DNA of 64,000 nt, taken from the NCBI RefSeq assembly GCF_022539505.1, contig NC_061508.1, positions 34,652,256-34,716,255 on the forward strand. The letters are read 5' to 3'. Positions 34,102 through 46,800 of the stretch are shown here, in pieces. The DNA is from Lolium rigidum (Eukaryota; Streptophyta; Magnoliopsida; Poales; Poaceae). Below the pieces are notes generated by a model. The model saw only the letters and a list, made by a program, of their open reading frames with translations. It did not search any database and had not been told where the DNA came from. Within the stretch, counting starts at the first letter, position 1, and every line of letters begins with the position of its first letter. Both the position numbers and the translations under genes were made by a program.

Positions 34102-35709
34102 TTAAACGATGAGAACGAGAAGAATGATCGGGGTACTGCAATGACAGAATAAAACAGGGCATAAGTGAAAGAAAAGAAGGTGTGGACACAAGATGCATGC
34201 CAAGTTTGTTTTAGCAGAACCTCTTGGTGATTTTGCAGGTAGAGCCATCTCTTTCAGCTGAGATCTTGCAGGAGATGGTGGTACAAAGCTTTTCAAAGAC
34301 CGAACTGCACAAGTGGGATAAGAAAACGAGGAACACATCAGATCGAGCTAGACTAGATAATCTTCTAATCTATGATGATGGCAGTATGCAGAAAACGCAG
34401 AAGAATTACCGTGCGGAGAGATGACATAGCTCTTGTCCAGATCATCGGAAGCAGCGTCCGACCAGCACGTTCTCGGCTTGGTTGAATCATCTGACGCCGA
34501 TCCTCCGCTCACGCTGCCATCACCTGCCGAAAGCGGCACGCGCTCGATGACGACGATGGCGGCATCGTCAGCACCCTTTCCGTTCTTCTTCCCGAAGGTC
34601 AGGAACCTCTTGAGCCCCGCCACGGCTTCCATCGGTGACTGCGGCCTCCCGGCGACAGGGACGGCGCCGCTCGTCGCGGTGCAGCAGGTGCTCGGCAGGA
34701 ACACTATGCTTTGATCCTCTTCATTCGCGTCCACCTCCTCCTGCTCCCGTTTCATCCTCAGCACCGCGGCGTCGGACTCCAGCAGTTCCTCGGTGGACAA
34801 AGCTCCGCCGGAAGGCGGCGGGGTGGGGAGCGGAGAGCCGGCAGCCGAGGCGTCCAGCTCCGATCCGTGGGAGAACGACGACTGCACGTTCGAGTACAGC
34901 GACTCGGAGCTATCCCGGGGTGATGCTTCTGCGCCGGTCGGCGGGCTTTCCTTGGCGGTTGTGTCAGTCTCCTCAGATGATGGTGATGACGACGACGTCA
35001 TGGCCTCCTCGAAGACTTCAGCCTCCTGCTCGTCACCAGCCTCTTCGTGGTCTCTCTTTACGTACACGTAGCTCGGCTCAGTGTCGGAGTCGCCGGTGAT
35101 CTCCGCACCGCCAAGCTTGTGCCCGCTGCCGCCCGCCCGGGTGATGAAGTCCTTGTCCTCGGCGTCTGAACGTTCGGATGTTTCACGATCGCCGCGGGCA
35201 CTGTGTCCTATTCTGCTCAAGAAATCGACCTGACCGGGAGTCACCGACGGCGAGGAGACGCGCGCGACGCCGACGCGTGACCTCCCGAGGTGGGACGGCT
35301 CGGGAGAAACGACAGCGGCCGTCTTGATCTCCGCGAGGACGACCTGCTCGTGGAAGCGGCTCCGCGCGGCGGCAATGGCGGCGTCGGCGGCGCTCGGCGC
35401 AGGAGCCCGCGAGGCCTGGGAGCGTGGGGGACGCGGGCTCTCCCTGACGGAGGAGGAAGAAGAGGAGGAGGAAGAGCCGCTGCTGCGCTCCACCTTGCTG
35501 CTGTCCTTGAGAGAGCTTCTGGTCCGTGAAAGCGTCTTGGGCGGCCTCGGCGTCGCCGCGGCGGTGGACGGTGGCGGCATCCTGTTCTCCTTGCGGGGCG
35601 TGGTGGGTGCCTCCGGTTGGGATGATCGCCGGCTGGTGGGTATCCTCGGGCTGGCCGCCGCTGCCGGTGACGAGGATGCTGGGGTGCCCCTCAGACGTGG
35701 GAGCTTCAT
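34102..35709 (-). CDS. Serine-rich protein resembling CIP7-related C-terminus
   Basis: Minus-strand exons 34410-35709 and 34102-34304 join across a GT/AG intron (34305-34409) in phase 1, giving about 500 residues from MKLPRLRGTPASSS. The N-terminal half is a low-complexity Ser/Pro/Arg region with a polyserine run, the middle is acidic. Towards the end come a GLKRFLTFGKKNGK segment and, in the second exon, VRSLKSFVPPSPARSQLKE. That pair recalls the C-terminus of COP1-interacting protein 7-related proteins, which are normally over 1000 residues. The hydrophobic tail after SAKTNLACIL looks unusual and may be intron read-through. An acceptor-like site near 35771 suggests an upstream exon. Function not assigned with confidence. 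Confidence 0.6.
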
Positions 35710-35771
35710 GGCTGATATGCATCTCGGACTGGCAGCGGGAACTGGTTTCTCAAAGCTTCGGGGCTTTTGCT

Positions 35772-36333
35772 GTAAACAAATGGCAGGATTAAACAGAGTA
35801 TACGAGTTTTTGCAGAGCAACGAAGGGGTGAAAGTGAAACAGAGAACTAACACTATTCCTTGCTATTCAAAGTAATTGCCTAAAAATTGATATATCTAGA
35901 AACTTCAAGAGAGTAGTAGAACTGACAATCAGACTTCAACTAATCCACGCTGTCACATGTCTTATTTTGTAATGTCAATACGAGTCCCAAGTGTCAAACT
36001 ATTACCCCTATAATTCGGTATGGAGGGATGGCGATCTTGCATTAGGCTTGAACTTAAGATGTCGGCACAATAAACAGAAAATTTAACATGCGGAAGTTAG
36101 GTTTTTGGCACCCAAAGGCGATAGTTGCCGGCGCATGATCCATCCTGAAAGTTGCCACTTGGACACACCACCTGGCAACTTCTGATTGGGTTGCGCACTT
36201 AATCCATCATGCGTGATTGCAGTTCCAATGAATTGTAATTTCTATTAGATCTGGTAAATAATACAATTATAAAATTCAAAAGAAAAAAAATCCAGACATT
36301 AGTGTTACAGGCAGAATGTCTATTTCAAAATAT
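35772..36333. other. Intergenic, upstream of the serine-rich gene
   Basis: AT-rich. May hold its 5' exon or promoter, but I see no clear coding pattern. Confidence 0.4.
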
Positions 36334-36751
36334 TGATTAACAATTCAAGATCCGTTGGTGCCTCTAGGTTTGCAAATGATTAGCTAGTGCCTAAGCACAT
36401 GAACATTGCATACATCTTATGTTGAGAGATAGTAGTCTCCGAGCCCAACGGATTGGCCGCAAATTTGTCAGCTTCGTGTCAATGGTGTGCATTTTAAAGC
36501 GATCAGGGTTGCTCCACCTGGAATGTTGAGTGTCCACCCAACCTTATTTCTCACGTCTATAATTTCTCATACTTACTGGTACGAACAAATCTACTCCGAT
36601 CCCTATTCTATTCCGGCCAGACAAAATTTTATCATAGCGTTGCTCCCTTGAAATGACAAGGTGGAGGTCGTGTGAATGAACTTTGATGATTTCATTTGGT
36701 GGCCTCGAAGATTAGGAGATGGACATGGTGGACGAAGCACAGCTGTGGTTG

Positions 36752-38260
36752 AAGAGTATGAGGTACTTAAGGCTAAGTATTTTCCCAACTGCTCAGTTCT
36801 TGAGGCGCAACCGCAGAATGGCATGTCATATACTTGGCGAAGTATTCTTCGTGGGATAGAGCTGCTTAAACAGGGTGTTGTATGGAGAGTGGGCACGGGA
36901 GAATTGATAAATGTATGGTCTGATCCATGGGTGCCGAGAGGAACGACCAGAAGACCAGTGAACTTGCAAGGCCATGCTTTGGTTGAAAAGGTAGTTGATC
37001 TTATTAACCCAATCACTGAACAATGGGATGCTGAACTTGTACTCGATCTTTTTGGAGAGGAGGATGCAAAACACATTCTGGAAATTCCTTTGAGGAGCGG
37101 TATAGAGGACCAGCTAGCTTGGCATTATGACTTAAAGGGTATGTTCTCTGTTAAGACAGCATATCATCTTGGTGTGTCCATTCGTGATACACAACAGGGA
37201 AGGGATGCCAGCTCTTCATCTTTAGTTGCCTCACCTAACTCACCTTGGAAACAGATTTGGAAGCTCAAATTACCGGCAAAGATAAAACTCTTTTTATGGA
37301 GACTGGCACATAATAGTCTACCGACGAGAATGAATATTCATAGAAAGCATATTGATCTTGATACGAGATGTCCAGTGTGTCTCCGTATGAATGAAGATGG
37401 TGGCCATTTGTTTCTCCGCTGTAAGGAGGTGAAGAAGGTGTGGAGGCTGTTGAACCTGGAAGGTCTACGAGTTGCTTTTTTGGAGTGTGATAATCCATGT
37501 ACACTTTTTGAATTGCTATGGAAAAAGCCGACGCAGCAACAAGAGTTGGTCTCCATCCTACTATACGTCTGGTGGAATGCAAGAAACAGAATTAATGCAG
37601 GTGAGAGAGCATGGTCAAGTGAGGAGGTATGTGCCCAGATCAACAAGCATGTCCACGAGTATGTGAGGGAGATCGACTTACAAAGCCAAGCAGTCCAGGT
37701 AACTGCAAGATGGGAGCCTCCTAAACAGGAGTTTGTTAAGGTGAACTTTGACGCTGCTTTCCATGATAATTCACATTCGGGAGCATGGGGCTTTGTTTTA
37801 CGCTCACACCAAGGTGATTTCCTAGCGGGAGCCGCAGGAAATATTGACCATGCTAAGTCTGCCTTGCACGCCGAGACAATTGCATGTGCGGAAGCGATCG
37901 AGGGTGCAGCTCGACTGGGAGTTTACAGGGTTATTTTTGAATCAGATTCAACTACACTAGTACAAGCGCTCAAGACGACTGACTATGATCTGTCAGATTT
38001 TGGGGTCCTGCTACGTGATATGCGGAGCTCCTGTTTGCTAAATTTTGATGCTTTTGAATTCTCTTTTTGTCGTCGAGATTGTAACAAGGTGGCCCATGAG
38101 TTAGCTCAATATGGGTTTACCGTCGGTTTACCGATCTCTGAGTGGATCGAGTATACTCCAGACATTGTTTCTGGTCTTGTAGCCAGCGATATCGCTGAGC
38201 AAGTGGTTTAATAAAGTTAAGTATTTCAAAAAAAAAAAAAAAAAAGAGTATGAGGTACTT
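36752..38260 (+). mobile_element. 5'-truncated LINE with 17-bp TSD
   Basis: AAGAGTATGAGGTACTT occurs at 36752-36768 and again at 38244-38260, directly after a poly(A) run (38228-38245). Insert 36769-38243, about 1.5 kb, plus orientation. The reading frame is still intact, which suggests a fairly recent insertion. It lies in repeat copy A, whose two halves resume on either side. Confidence 0.92.
36769..38211 (+). pseudogene. LINE ORF2 C-terminus: zf-RVT and RNase H domains
   Basis: About 480 residues remain. The first part (WRSILRGIELLKQGVVWRVG, VWSDPW) is the linker after reverse transcriptase. A zf-RVT domain follows (WKLKLPAKIKLFLWRLAHNS to CPVCLRMNEDGGHLFLRC). An RNase H domain of the plant LINE type ends it (VKVNFDAAF, ALHAETIACAEAI, ESDSTTL). 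The endonuclease and reverse transcriptase are absent. An ATG at 36676 gives a longer frame, but bases before 36769 are host flank, so that start is accidental. Confidence 0.92.
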
Positions 38261-38708
38261 GCTCACACCAGGACGACAGATATATGTCTCGGCCAACAGG
38301 TGCAGACTGTAACTCCAGTGATCCATCGCTAACTCCTGGTGCCTTCTATTCCTATACCAGGAAGTTCAAAACCCCTAGTGGGTGGGAAGAAAAGAAATGT
38401 GATTTGATAATTCTGACACACGGGAGTAAAATGAGGAACAAACTATGCATCTCTAGCTTCAACAAGGTTTTTGCTCCTTATAAAAGGCTTGGGTGATAGG
38501 AAGTGGTATGAATTTATTCCTCATTTGATAGATCAGAATCCCCTGGTTATGAGCTCAGTACTCTGGTAGGTCAGCTATTTTGAGTGCTTTGTTAACCCAT
38601 TAAATAAATGACGAATTCTGACATATGCGCCAAGATGATGCACTTAGCCAACGCACAGTTTGTCAGAAGCTCCGGTAGAGAACTACACTTTATACTTGAA
38701 AATAGTAG

Positions 38709-39862
38709 TGATCAACAATTCAAGCTCGGTTGGTGCATCTAGATTTGCAAACTTCAATTAGCTAGTGCATAAGCTCGTGAAAAAAATCATATATGATGTG
38801 GGCCTAGTCTCCAATATGCGTGCGCCAATCATGAGCTTATACATTCTACATACTCAAGCCCGCCACCACATTGTTGGCAAATTTATCATTTTGGTGTGCA
38901 TCTTAAAGACACCCGTGTTGCTCCACCTGAAGTGTCAATTCTCTAGGTAACCTACTAGCCTTATTTCTCACATCTCTAGTTTTCCCATAATTATGTGATT
39001 GCGAATGAATCCCTTTCGGTCCTTTGTTAAAAAAAACACTTCGGTACCTACTGTACCCTGCCTAACCACCAGCAATGTAAGCAGTAAGTTTGTGTCGCCC
39101 CAGTATAGCTACCTAGGTATGGATTGATGAAGCTATAGCTAATTATTTTTAACCCAAAGACAACAAGTATTGATGATCTCAGCGAAGTACACGGCACCAT
39201 CTCTCTTGCCTCATGTTCCCTCTCTTTTTACACACTCTTTCTTGTCTTTCTCTTATGGAGAAGTAACCTCTTCTGCAAGCTACAACTTCACTTTTAAGGC
39301 TACTAGTTTTTTAGACCCAGGACATCCGAACCTACGTGGATCCGCAATACAGTATGATCAGTCATACCATTGGCCATGCATTTCTCCCGCAAAATGATAA
39401 TGATGGTGTGGCGCGATGATGTTGATAGTCTGAGTATGAGGCCTCCAATATTAGTGGATGGGCAAGGCGGAGGAGGAATGGTTGAGGAGGCCAAGTAGGA
39501 CGGGCCGGATCACGCTGGCACTGGGTGCATCAACCAAGAAGTGCCTATTGTAGCCTCCACTGACTCCCGGTGCCTTCTATTTCCATATCTGTGAGATTCA
39601 AACACCTAGTGCATGGGGACACAAGAAATGAGATCGGACAACTCCAACACATACAAGTAAAATGAGAAACATACTATTTGTATTTGGCTTCAAGAAGTCT
39701 TGCTCCTTATGAAAGGCTTGGGTGGTAGGAGGTCATATGAATTCATTGCTCATGTGACAGATGAGAATCCTTTGGTTATGAGCTTAGTACTCCGGTAGAT
39801 CAGCTATTGTGAGTGAGTGATAAATCCATTCAATGAATGAGGAATTCTAACATTTACATCAA
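38709..39862 (+). repeat. Dispersed repeat, copy B
   Basis: Starts ATCAACAATTCAAGCTCGGT and includes GTGTGCATCTTAAAGAC, TTGCTCCACCTGAAGTGTC, CCCGGTGCCTTCTATTTCC and AAGGCTTGGGTGGTAGG in the same order as copy A. It shows the uninterrupted form of the sequence that the LINE split in copy A. Confidence 0.75.
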
Positions 39863-39869
39863 GGTAATC

Positions 39870-40470
39870 AGTCATTTTAACTCGCGATAATCTTGCAAAA
39901 CGGAATTGGAATGGAAATACAAAATGTTGCTTCCGTGACGCCGAGGAATCAATTGAACATTTTTTTATTTCATGTCCTTTTGCTAGACTTGTGTGGCGAG
40001 TAGTTTTTGCTGCATACAATATTCCATCTCCATCCGATATCACAAATATGTTTGGGAATTGGCTCGATGGAGCGGACAAAACAGATAAAGTTAGGATTCG
40101 CATCGGTGTTTCGGCTTTATGTTGGTCGATATGGAATTGCAGGAATGATATTATTTTTAATAAAAAGGATTCTACTCATTGTTTGCAGGTTATTCACACT
40201 ATGGTACACTGGATCCAGCTTTGGCGCTTCTTTCGGAAGACAGCGGGAGTGCATGGTTTCTGGATGCAACCGCCTTCAAATGGTTGCCCAGGATATTTTT
40301 TTAGCAGGCTACTTGACGGCCTATTAAGAGATTAGTAGATGCTTAGACTGCTTAGTATGCTTATTATTTTTAGTTGGTTGATATTTGTATCGATCCTCGT
40401 TGATCCATGAATTGTAACTCTTGAATATTCACTTTTTTTAATAAAAGGTTGTGTGCATCAACCGATGCAG
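39870..40470 (+). pseudogene. LINE fragment: zf-RVT and C-terminal region
   Basis: The plus strand reads NLAKRNWNGNTKCCF, then EESIEHFFISCPFARLVWRV and, in 39991-40335, SALCWSIWNCRNDIIFNK, a zf-RVT domain and downstream segment of plant LINE-like elements. It ends near ATAAAAGGTTGTGTGCATCA, a typical 3' end for such elements. The N-terminal part is missing. Confidence 0.75.
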
Positions 40471-41638
40471 AGACCGGAGATTCTTGACATATCTGGTACT
40501 GGTAGAGAAATGCATTGTTAAATGGTACTTAATCGGCTTTAAATATTCACGCTCTATACGGAATGATTTTGTACGCGCTGAGGCAAGGATGGCTTGTTAA
40601 ATTGACGGAAGCATATAGGAGTGTAGGAATAGCCCAAGGGCCTCATGGACAAACTTGTAAACCAAACTAACATTCATATCTAATTTGGTGTTTTTATAAT
40701 ACTCTCTCTGTGCTAAATTATTATTTGCGGCAGATTTGTCTAAATGCTCATGTATATATACATATTTTAGTGCATAGATGCATGTGAATAGACAAATTTA
40801 TGACATCTAATTCAAGATGTAGGGATTACTAAGTGAATAGACAAATTTATGATATCTAATTTGGTGTTTTTAACTTTGTCTCGATACAATATTTCCTACT
40901 TAGAAGCTATCCACGCTTTGTAAGGTTTTGTTACTTTTTGGACCAGAAAATATGGTGGTATACATTCTTTTCAGGACATACTTTGCATGTGACTTAAAAA
41001 CGAGAACCACCGGATAGGAAGACATGCGTGCGACGTCTCTCACCCGAAAGGCTACCGTATAGGCTGATACGATAGCTCAACTAAGCCCGTCTCAACGAAT
41101 CACAAGAAAAGCGCAAAAAGTATCCCATGAGCGCAAGGATCAGACAAGACAAGCAAGGAACGTGAAACTTGTAGCGTCCGCCAAAATGGCGCGCGATGCG
41201 TTGCTAATTCAGAACACTTTCGTCCCAGGGATTGCGCAAACTGAAGCATAAAAGTAATCAGTTTTCGTTTTTACTTTTAGGAGTAATCGATTTTGTTTAA
41301 ACCTTTCGGAAAATATATTTAGTAGATATATATGCAACCGAGATCCTGCCAAAATCCTGCTTAATGTTCATTTTGTCATTTCCAGTTCAACAAAAAATTG
41401 TATTTGTAGGAGGAAGGACAAACTGAATGATAAGTGGGGATTTTGGCAGGTATTCAGTTCACACTGGCGAAAGAGAGAACAGTTTGCGCTTCAGGTTTAT
41501 GGGGAAAGGGTAATTGAATTTAGTTTAAACTGTTGAGAAAAAGAAGTTGAACAGTTCGAAACTCTTTGTTTCCCGAGCGCTGGCGAATGAGCGAAGAGAA
41601 AACTAAAGCGTTGGTCGGTCAATCGATCGCGCTTACCT
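40471..41638. other. Intergenic, possible MITE remnant
   Basis: Around 40700-40880 a CTCTCTCTGTGCTAAATTA start and repeated GAATAGACAAATTTATGA blocks suggest a decayed Stowaway-type MITE. I could not set its ends. No gene seen. Confidence 0.35.
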
Positions 41639-42029
41639 CTCTAGCCGGGCTGGCGGTGATGCCGACGTCGTCCGGGCCACGGCGGCGGCCGCCGCCTGCG
41701 TCGAGGCGCGCCCAGAGCGCCTTGACCTCGGCCTCCTTGCGCTCCATGCGCGCGAGCCAGCCCTGCCGCAGCTTCTCGTCCCGCCTCCGCACGTACGCCT
41801 CGTACCTCCTCCCCCTGCCCACCTCCGCCTCCTGATCCTCCCGGCCGTCGCCGTCGACGACGACGCCGACATGAGAACGATCGACGGCGACTAAGATGGT
41901 CGCGGCCGTCCTCTCGGCGAGCCGGCGCTTGTAGCCTTCGAACTGGCGCTCCAGCTCGGCGGCCTGCGCCCACAGCGGGTCCGCCGGTGCGCACGCGTCG
42001 CCGCCGCGCAGCATCGTGGTCGTCGCCAT
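41639..42029 (-). CDS. Uncharacterised grass protein, first exon only
   Basis: Starts MATTTMLRGGDACAPADPLW and continues with a basic, probably helical stretch (LERQFEGYKRRLAER, RYEAYVRRRDEKLRQGW, ARMERKEAEVKALWARL). After ASPARE a good donor (GGTAAGCG) at 41637 fits an exon end. The GC-rich coding style is that of a real grass gene. I found no convincing downstream exon between 40470 and 41638, so the gene may be truncated or continue with a short or distant exon. No function known to me. Confidence 0.6.
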
Positions 42030-42443
42030 GGGGGCGTCGCTTGCGTTTGCTCGCGTCGATCGAGAGAGAGAGATAGCTGGTTTGCGCTCGCTCGCTCGCG
42101 CGCGCGACTACGCTACGTATGTGGGATAGCTGGCCAGTCTGGTGCGACGTGAGAGGGGCTCTTGGATTTGGGGTTTTTGACTTGGACGGGGTCGTGTCGT
42201 GGGCGCACGGCCGGCCGGCGAGGCAGAGGCAGGGCGGACATGGATATATGGAGGCGGGCTTTGCCTGGTCGACGTTTGGCGCGTGCTGGGTCGTTTATGT
42301 TTGGGCCGGACCGGCGTCTTTCTGGAGATGATTGTCTGGGTTGCGATATCTATGGGCTGATGATGTAGAACAGGAGGTTTCACAGAAGTAGATCCAGTAC
42401 CATAGCTGTCATTCTGTCATACCTTGTTTCTTTTCGAAATTGT

Positions 42444-42529
42444 TACTCCCTCCGGTCCTTTTTAATTGACTCAAATTTAGTACAAAGTTGTACTAAATCC
42501 GAGTCAATTAAAAAAGAACGGAGGGAGTA
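42444..42529. mobile_element. Short Stowaway-type MITE (82 bp)
   Basis: Begins CTCCCTCCGGTCCTTTTTAA (42446) and ends AAAAGAACGGAGGGAG (42527), an almost complete hairpin, with TA duplications on both sides. Confidence 0.93.
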
Positions 42530-43884
42530 CTTCAGAAGTAGGGACATGCGTTTGGCTCAAAGGTCTAGACCCAAGATACACCTATTATGAAAATTGCATT
42601 TTATTTTTATGTGAAATGTTAAAAAATTCAAAAACGTTTTAGGTGTACATCCGGATATTCTATATTCGTCCACTAAATTTTGCGGTGAAAAACATTTTGG
42701 ATGGACTATGTGGAAAAGAAAAATAAATTGAGGCTACAAAGAACGTCTTTTTTTCGCGAAACTTTGTATTAAAACATAGAATGTCCTGATGTACTCTAAA
42801 AAATTAGTAACTTTTAGATATTTTTTTAAACAATGGGTGCATCTGCATATATTATTGATGATCCTCAAACAAGAAAGTTGAGTTATTGATGGACGAGGCG
42901 GTTTGCATCTGGGAGTATATGCTCCCGGTTTTTTTAAATAACTTTTAAACATAGTTTAAAATGTTAGGAAAATCTGAACAAAAAATTGACACGTACATCT
43001 TGATATTATATATGCCCATAAATCATTTTTTTGAAAAATCTACATTTTTGTGTCATGTGTAAAAAAAATTGGGGTTTAAGAAAAGCTTATCACAAGACAT
43101 TTCTTTATCTTTTTTCATGCAACTTATTTTTTCGCAAAATTTAGCTTGCGTGCATAAATTATAATGTCATAAATTATAATGTCAATATATACGTGCCAAC
43201 ATTTTTGTATATATTTTGAAATGTTTTTCTCAGGATCATATGCTCCCAAGTTTAAAAGTGATTTTCGGAGTTATTGAGGACTTACATTCAGATACTATAA
43301 CTGAGATTAATTTAACTCGGGAAAATGAAATCTTGGAGCTGGACTTGGATTTTCTATGCCTTGTAGCGAAACATCATATTGCACCCATTCACCAGCAGAT
43401 CCATAATTTCAAATCAAGAAGCATGACCATTCATCCGAGAAACTGGAAGCAATACAATTTTTATTAGCCTCCAAGGGCACTAGCATACTTTGATACAACA
43501 AAAAAATTGTGATAGTATATAGATTTTTCCCGGATCATGTACTAGTACACAGACTCTTTTGACGTTCAATGCACACTCTCTATGAGGCAGAAGATCTAAT
43601 TGCTTGCTTCTAATACACGACAATTCTAGAAATTCCCAACTCTTTCATTACACGGAAACAAGTAGACTCGGACTACAAATGATGCAAAAACGTCATACAG
43701 TGCTCACGATCTAACCGAAGATGGATGTGTCTAAATGCAATAATCTCATGTCCTCTGTTCTCGTAACATTTGCTGGTTATCAAGTCGGTAGTTGCTTCCA
43801 AAGAAAACACGTTGAAATAACGCAGAGCTTCCAGAAAAGAATCCCTCACTGTTTTCACCAAGATTTGTGGAGCAATACAGCCCA
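42530..43884. other. Intergenic, AT-rich, downstream of KAS I
   Basis: No gene seen. The last part before 43885 should contain the 3' UTR of KAS I. Confidence 0.45.
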
Positions 43885-46800
43885 TTAGGGCTTGAATGGG
43901 GCAAACACTACCACTGAGTTGTGTCCTCCAAATCCAAAAGAATTTGAGATACCTGTGCACCGATACAAAACTAATATGAGGGAGAGGGAAAAAATGAAAG
44001 AGTATAATACCACTGCAAAGCTTATGCTTTGCTACTCACCAACATTCACTTCATGCTCGGCTTTCACGTTAGGTACCGTGTCAAATTCAATCACCTCCTC
44101 CCGGTTCTGCAGTTGAAAAGAGTGCAACTCTTAGCTAATCGGGCCATAATGTGACTCTGGAGTTTATGTTTGCATGCTAACTAAATTTGTTTTAATGTAT
44201 TGCAAACCAATACTTACAAACTGGTTTATGCTTGGATGCACCAATCCAGTGTTTATCGCTTTAATAACGGCAATGGCTTCCAAACCGCCTGCTGCACCAA
44301 GGCAATGCCCTATCATGGACTGCAAAAGGAGGTAGGACAACCATATTCAGAAAGGGCAATGAATCAATATCCTTGGAACTAACAAAGGCAGGACAATGAA
44401 TCACCTTGGTTGCGTTTACTTTGATACCAGTTGGATCCTTAAAGACTTGCTTGATGGCATTCATCTCTGCCAAATCACCAGCAAGAGTGGATGTTGCATG
44501 AGCATTGATGTAGTTGACCTGCAAATAGCCATTTATTCAAGTTAGACCGAACATCTTCAGAACATGTGGCAATCAAAACCAGAAATTTACATTTTACAAC
44601 AAGAGCCAGAAACATTATAGGTCAAATAGACAGTACCAATCAGAGCTCACTGTATAATTATATGACATCAACACAGAAACTTTTTTTAAGCACAAGGTGA
44701 AACTGTGGAAAGATGGAAGAAATAAGCATAAACAATTTACAGTTACATGTCAATTCTGACTACTTACAATGTTATTCCATAAAATAGCTAGAGTTCGCAG
44801 CTGGTAATAACTTACTAATCACATATAACTATCATATTATGGAGGTAGAGAACATTATATGAAAAAAGAGCAATTGCAGAATTTAATGTTTTTAAGGTTG
44901 ATGAAATGTTTTGATTACCTCCTCTGGTGCCACACCAGCATCTTGAAGACTTTGTCTAATGCATGATGAAACACCAAGACCATCGGCCCTTGGATCAGTC
45001 ATATGGTAAGCATCACAGTTCACAGCACCTCCTAGATACTCCGCAACTATTGGAGCACCACGTTTCATAGCATGTTCTAAGCTCTCCATGACCTGTTGCA
45101 ATTTGAAGAAAAGAAGGATTTGAATTTACTTTTTAAATCAAAATTTCACAATAAATACTGATGTACATGAATGTTCTTATCACTATATTTTATAGACACC
45201 TGACAAAATAAAAATGTAACTCTCAAATGTAGTCATTGGTTGTCCGAGTACCCAAACCCAAGGAAAGATACTATTGGACAGACTGGTTAAAACGAATAAA
45301 TCAGTTCCACTTTACAGGCTACAGGATATGATCATCACTACAAGAAAGTTCCCAGCAAAGTTATGATACCAGCTTACAGTTAATACATAATCTGGAATAG
45401 AAAATGTTCACAGAGCATCCAGATAACTGAATTGATTGCTGGAAATAAATAAATAAATAGTTTCAACTCACAGGCTGCAGGATATGAACAGAATTTTTCG
45501 ATTAAGTTATGATATCAGATTAATCCTAATATATAAAGTGGACAGAAATAATGTTCATAGAGCATACCAGTAATCCAGCTCCTTCACCCATAACGAAACC
45601 ATCACGTTCCTTGTCCCAAGGCCTAGATGCAGTTTTAGGGTCATCATTCCTCTGTGAAAGTGCTCTGCATGCAACAAAACCACCAACACCAATCGGAATA
45701 ATGGCAGCTTCAGTGCCACCAGCAATCATCACATCCGCTTCGCCTCTGCGAATATGATTTGCTGCAGCGTAGAAACAGTAGTTCGAGGTAGCACAGGCAG
45801 TTGAAATGGAGTAGTTTGGACCCATGAAACCAATGTCCATGCCAAGCAGGGCAGAACCCATGTTTGTTATGGCATATGGGATGAAGAAAGGAGTAATCTT
45901 CCTGTGGCCCTTCTCGATAAGATTCTGAACACCGTCAGAAAACACTTGGAGGCCACCCATACCAGTGCCCACAAGTACACCAGCCCGAGACTTGTCAATC
46001 TGTCAGAGGGAGCATAACTAGTCAACAACAAATATTTGTTTTTTCTCAAAATGTAGTATGAATGTAGAAAGCACATATAGCTGAATTGACAATATTTAAA
46101 AAATTCAACAAAGCTACTAAAACCTTACAAAAAAAAGAATAAGTTTCGTATAATAAAATAGAACGACATTTATTCCAAATGTGCTTATTTATCAAAAAAA
46201 ACACTGCAAGGGATTCATCAAATGAGTACTCAAGACTAAACATGTGGTGTCAAATTTGGCATTTTATGATTTCAAAAGACAAACGTCCCTCTCTATTATG
46301 TTAATACTTGTGATGCTAATTTAAATAGACACAGAAAAGCAGCGCAACTAAACATGTGTTTTCCTCAAAGCACTGAAGGAACGCAGTACACCATTGTTCC
46401 ATAAGTGACATGATCTTCCACTTGTGTAAAACCTTATACCCAAACAGTGGCGTGTTAATTTCACAAGCTTATCTCTACCAGGTATATAAGCAGTGATTTC
46501 AAATCCAAAGTTTAATCGTACTCTGGCAACTTTACGTAAGGCAGAGTTGGGTTTTTTTGGGTTGATAGTGGAAAAGTCGACAGATAAGTCACACTTAATT
46601 ACCTAAGGCAGGGGGTTTATAACTTATAACTGAAGGAAATGTAGTATTTAGAATCTTTTCAAGATGATGCATTCAGCCTCCAGAAATATTTATGAAAAGT
46701 TGTATCTCTGCAAAATATATGTTCTTAAGCTAATACTCCCATATGTTTGAATCTTATGCAGAACACAATGGCGTAGATAAAATCCTGGCACATCTCACTC

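Larger units (their letters stand above)
36334..38650 (+). repeat. Dispersed repeat, copy A (split by LINE 36769-38243)
   Basis: From CAATTCAAG and CGTTGGTGCCTCTAGGTTTG, through GTGTGCATTTTAAAG, to CCTGGTGCCTTCTATTCC and AAGGCTTGGGTGATAGG. The same order of blocks occurs in copy B (38709-39862), and the second half in copies C and D. No coding sequence recognised. Confidence 0.75.

Noticed and set aside
36676..36768. N-terminal extension of the LINE protein from the ATG at 36676
   Set aside because: The target duplication shows that these bases are host flank, not part of the LINE.
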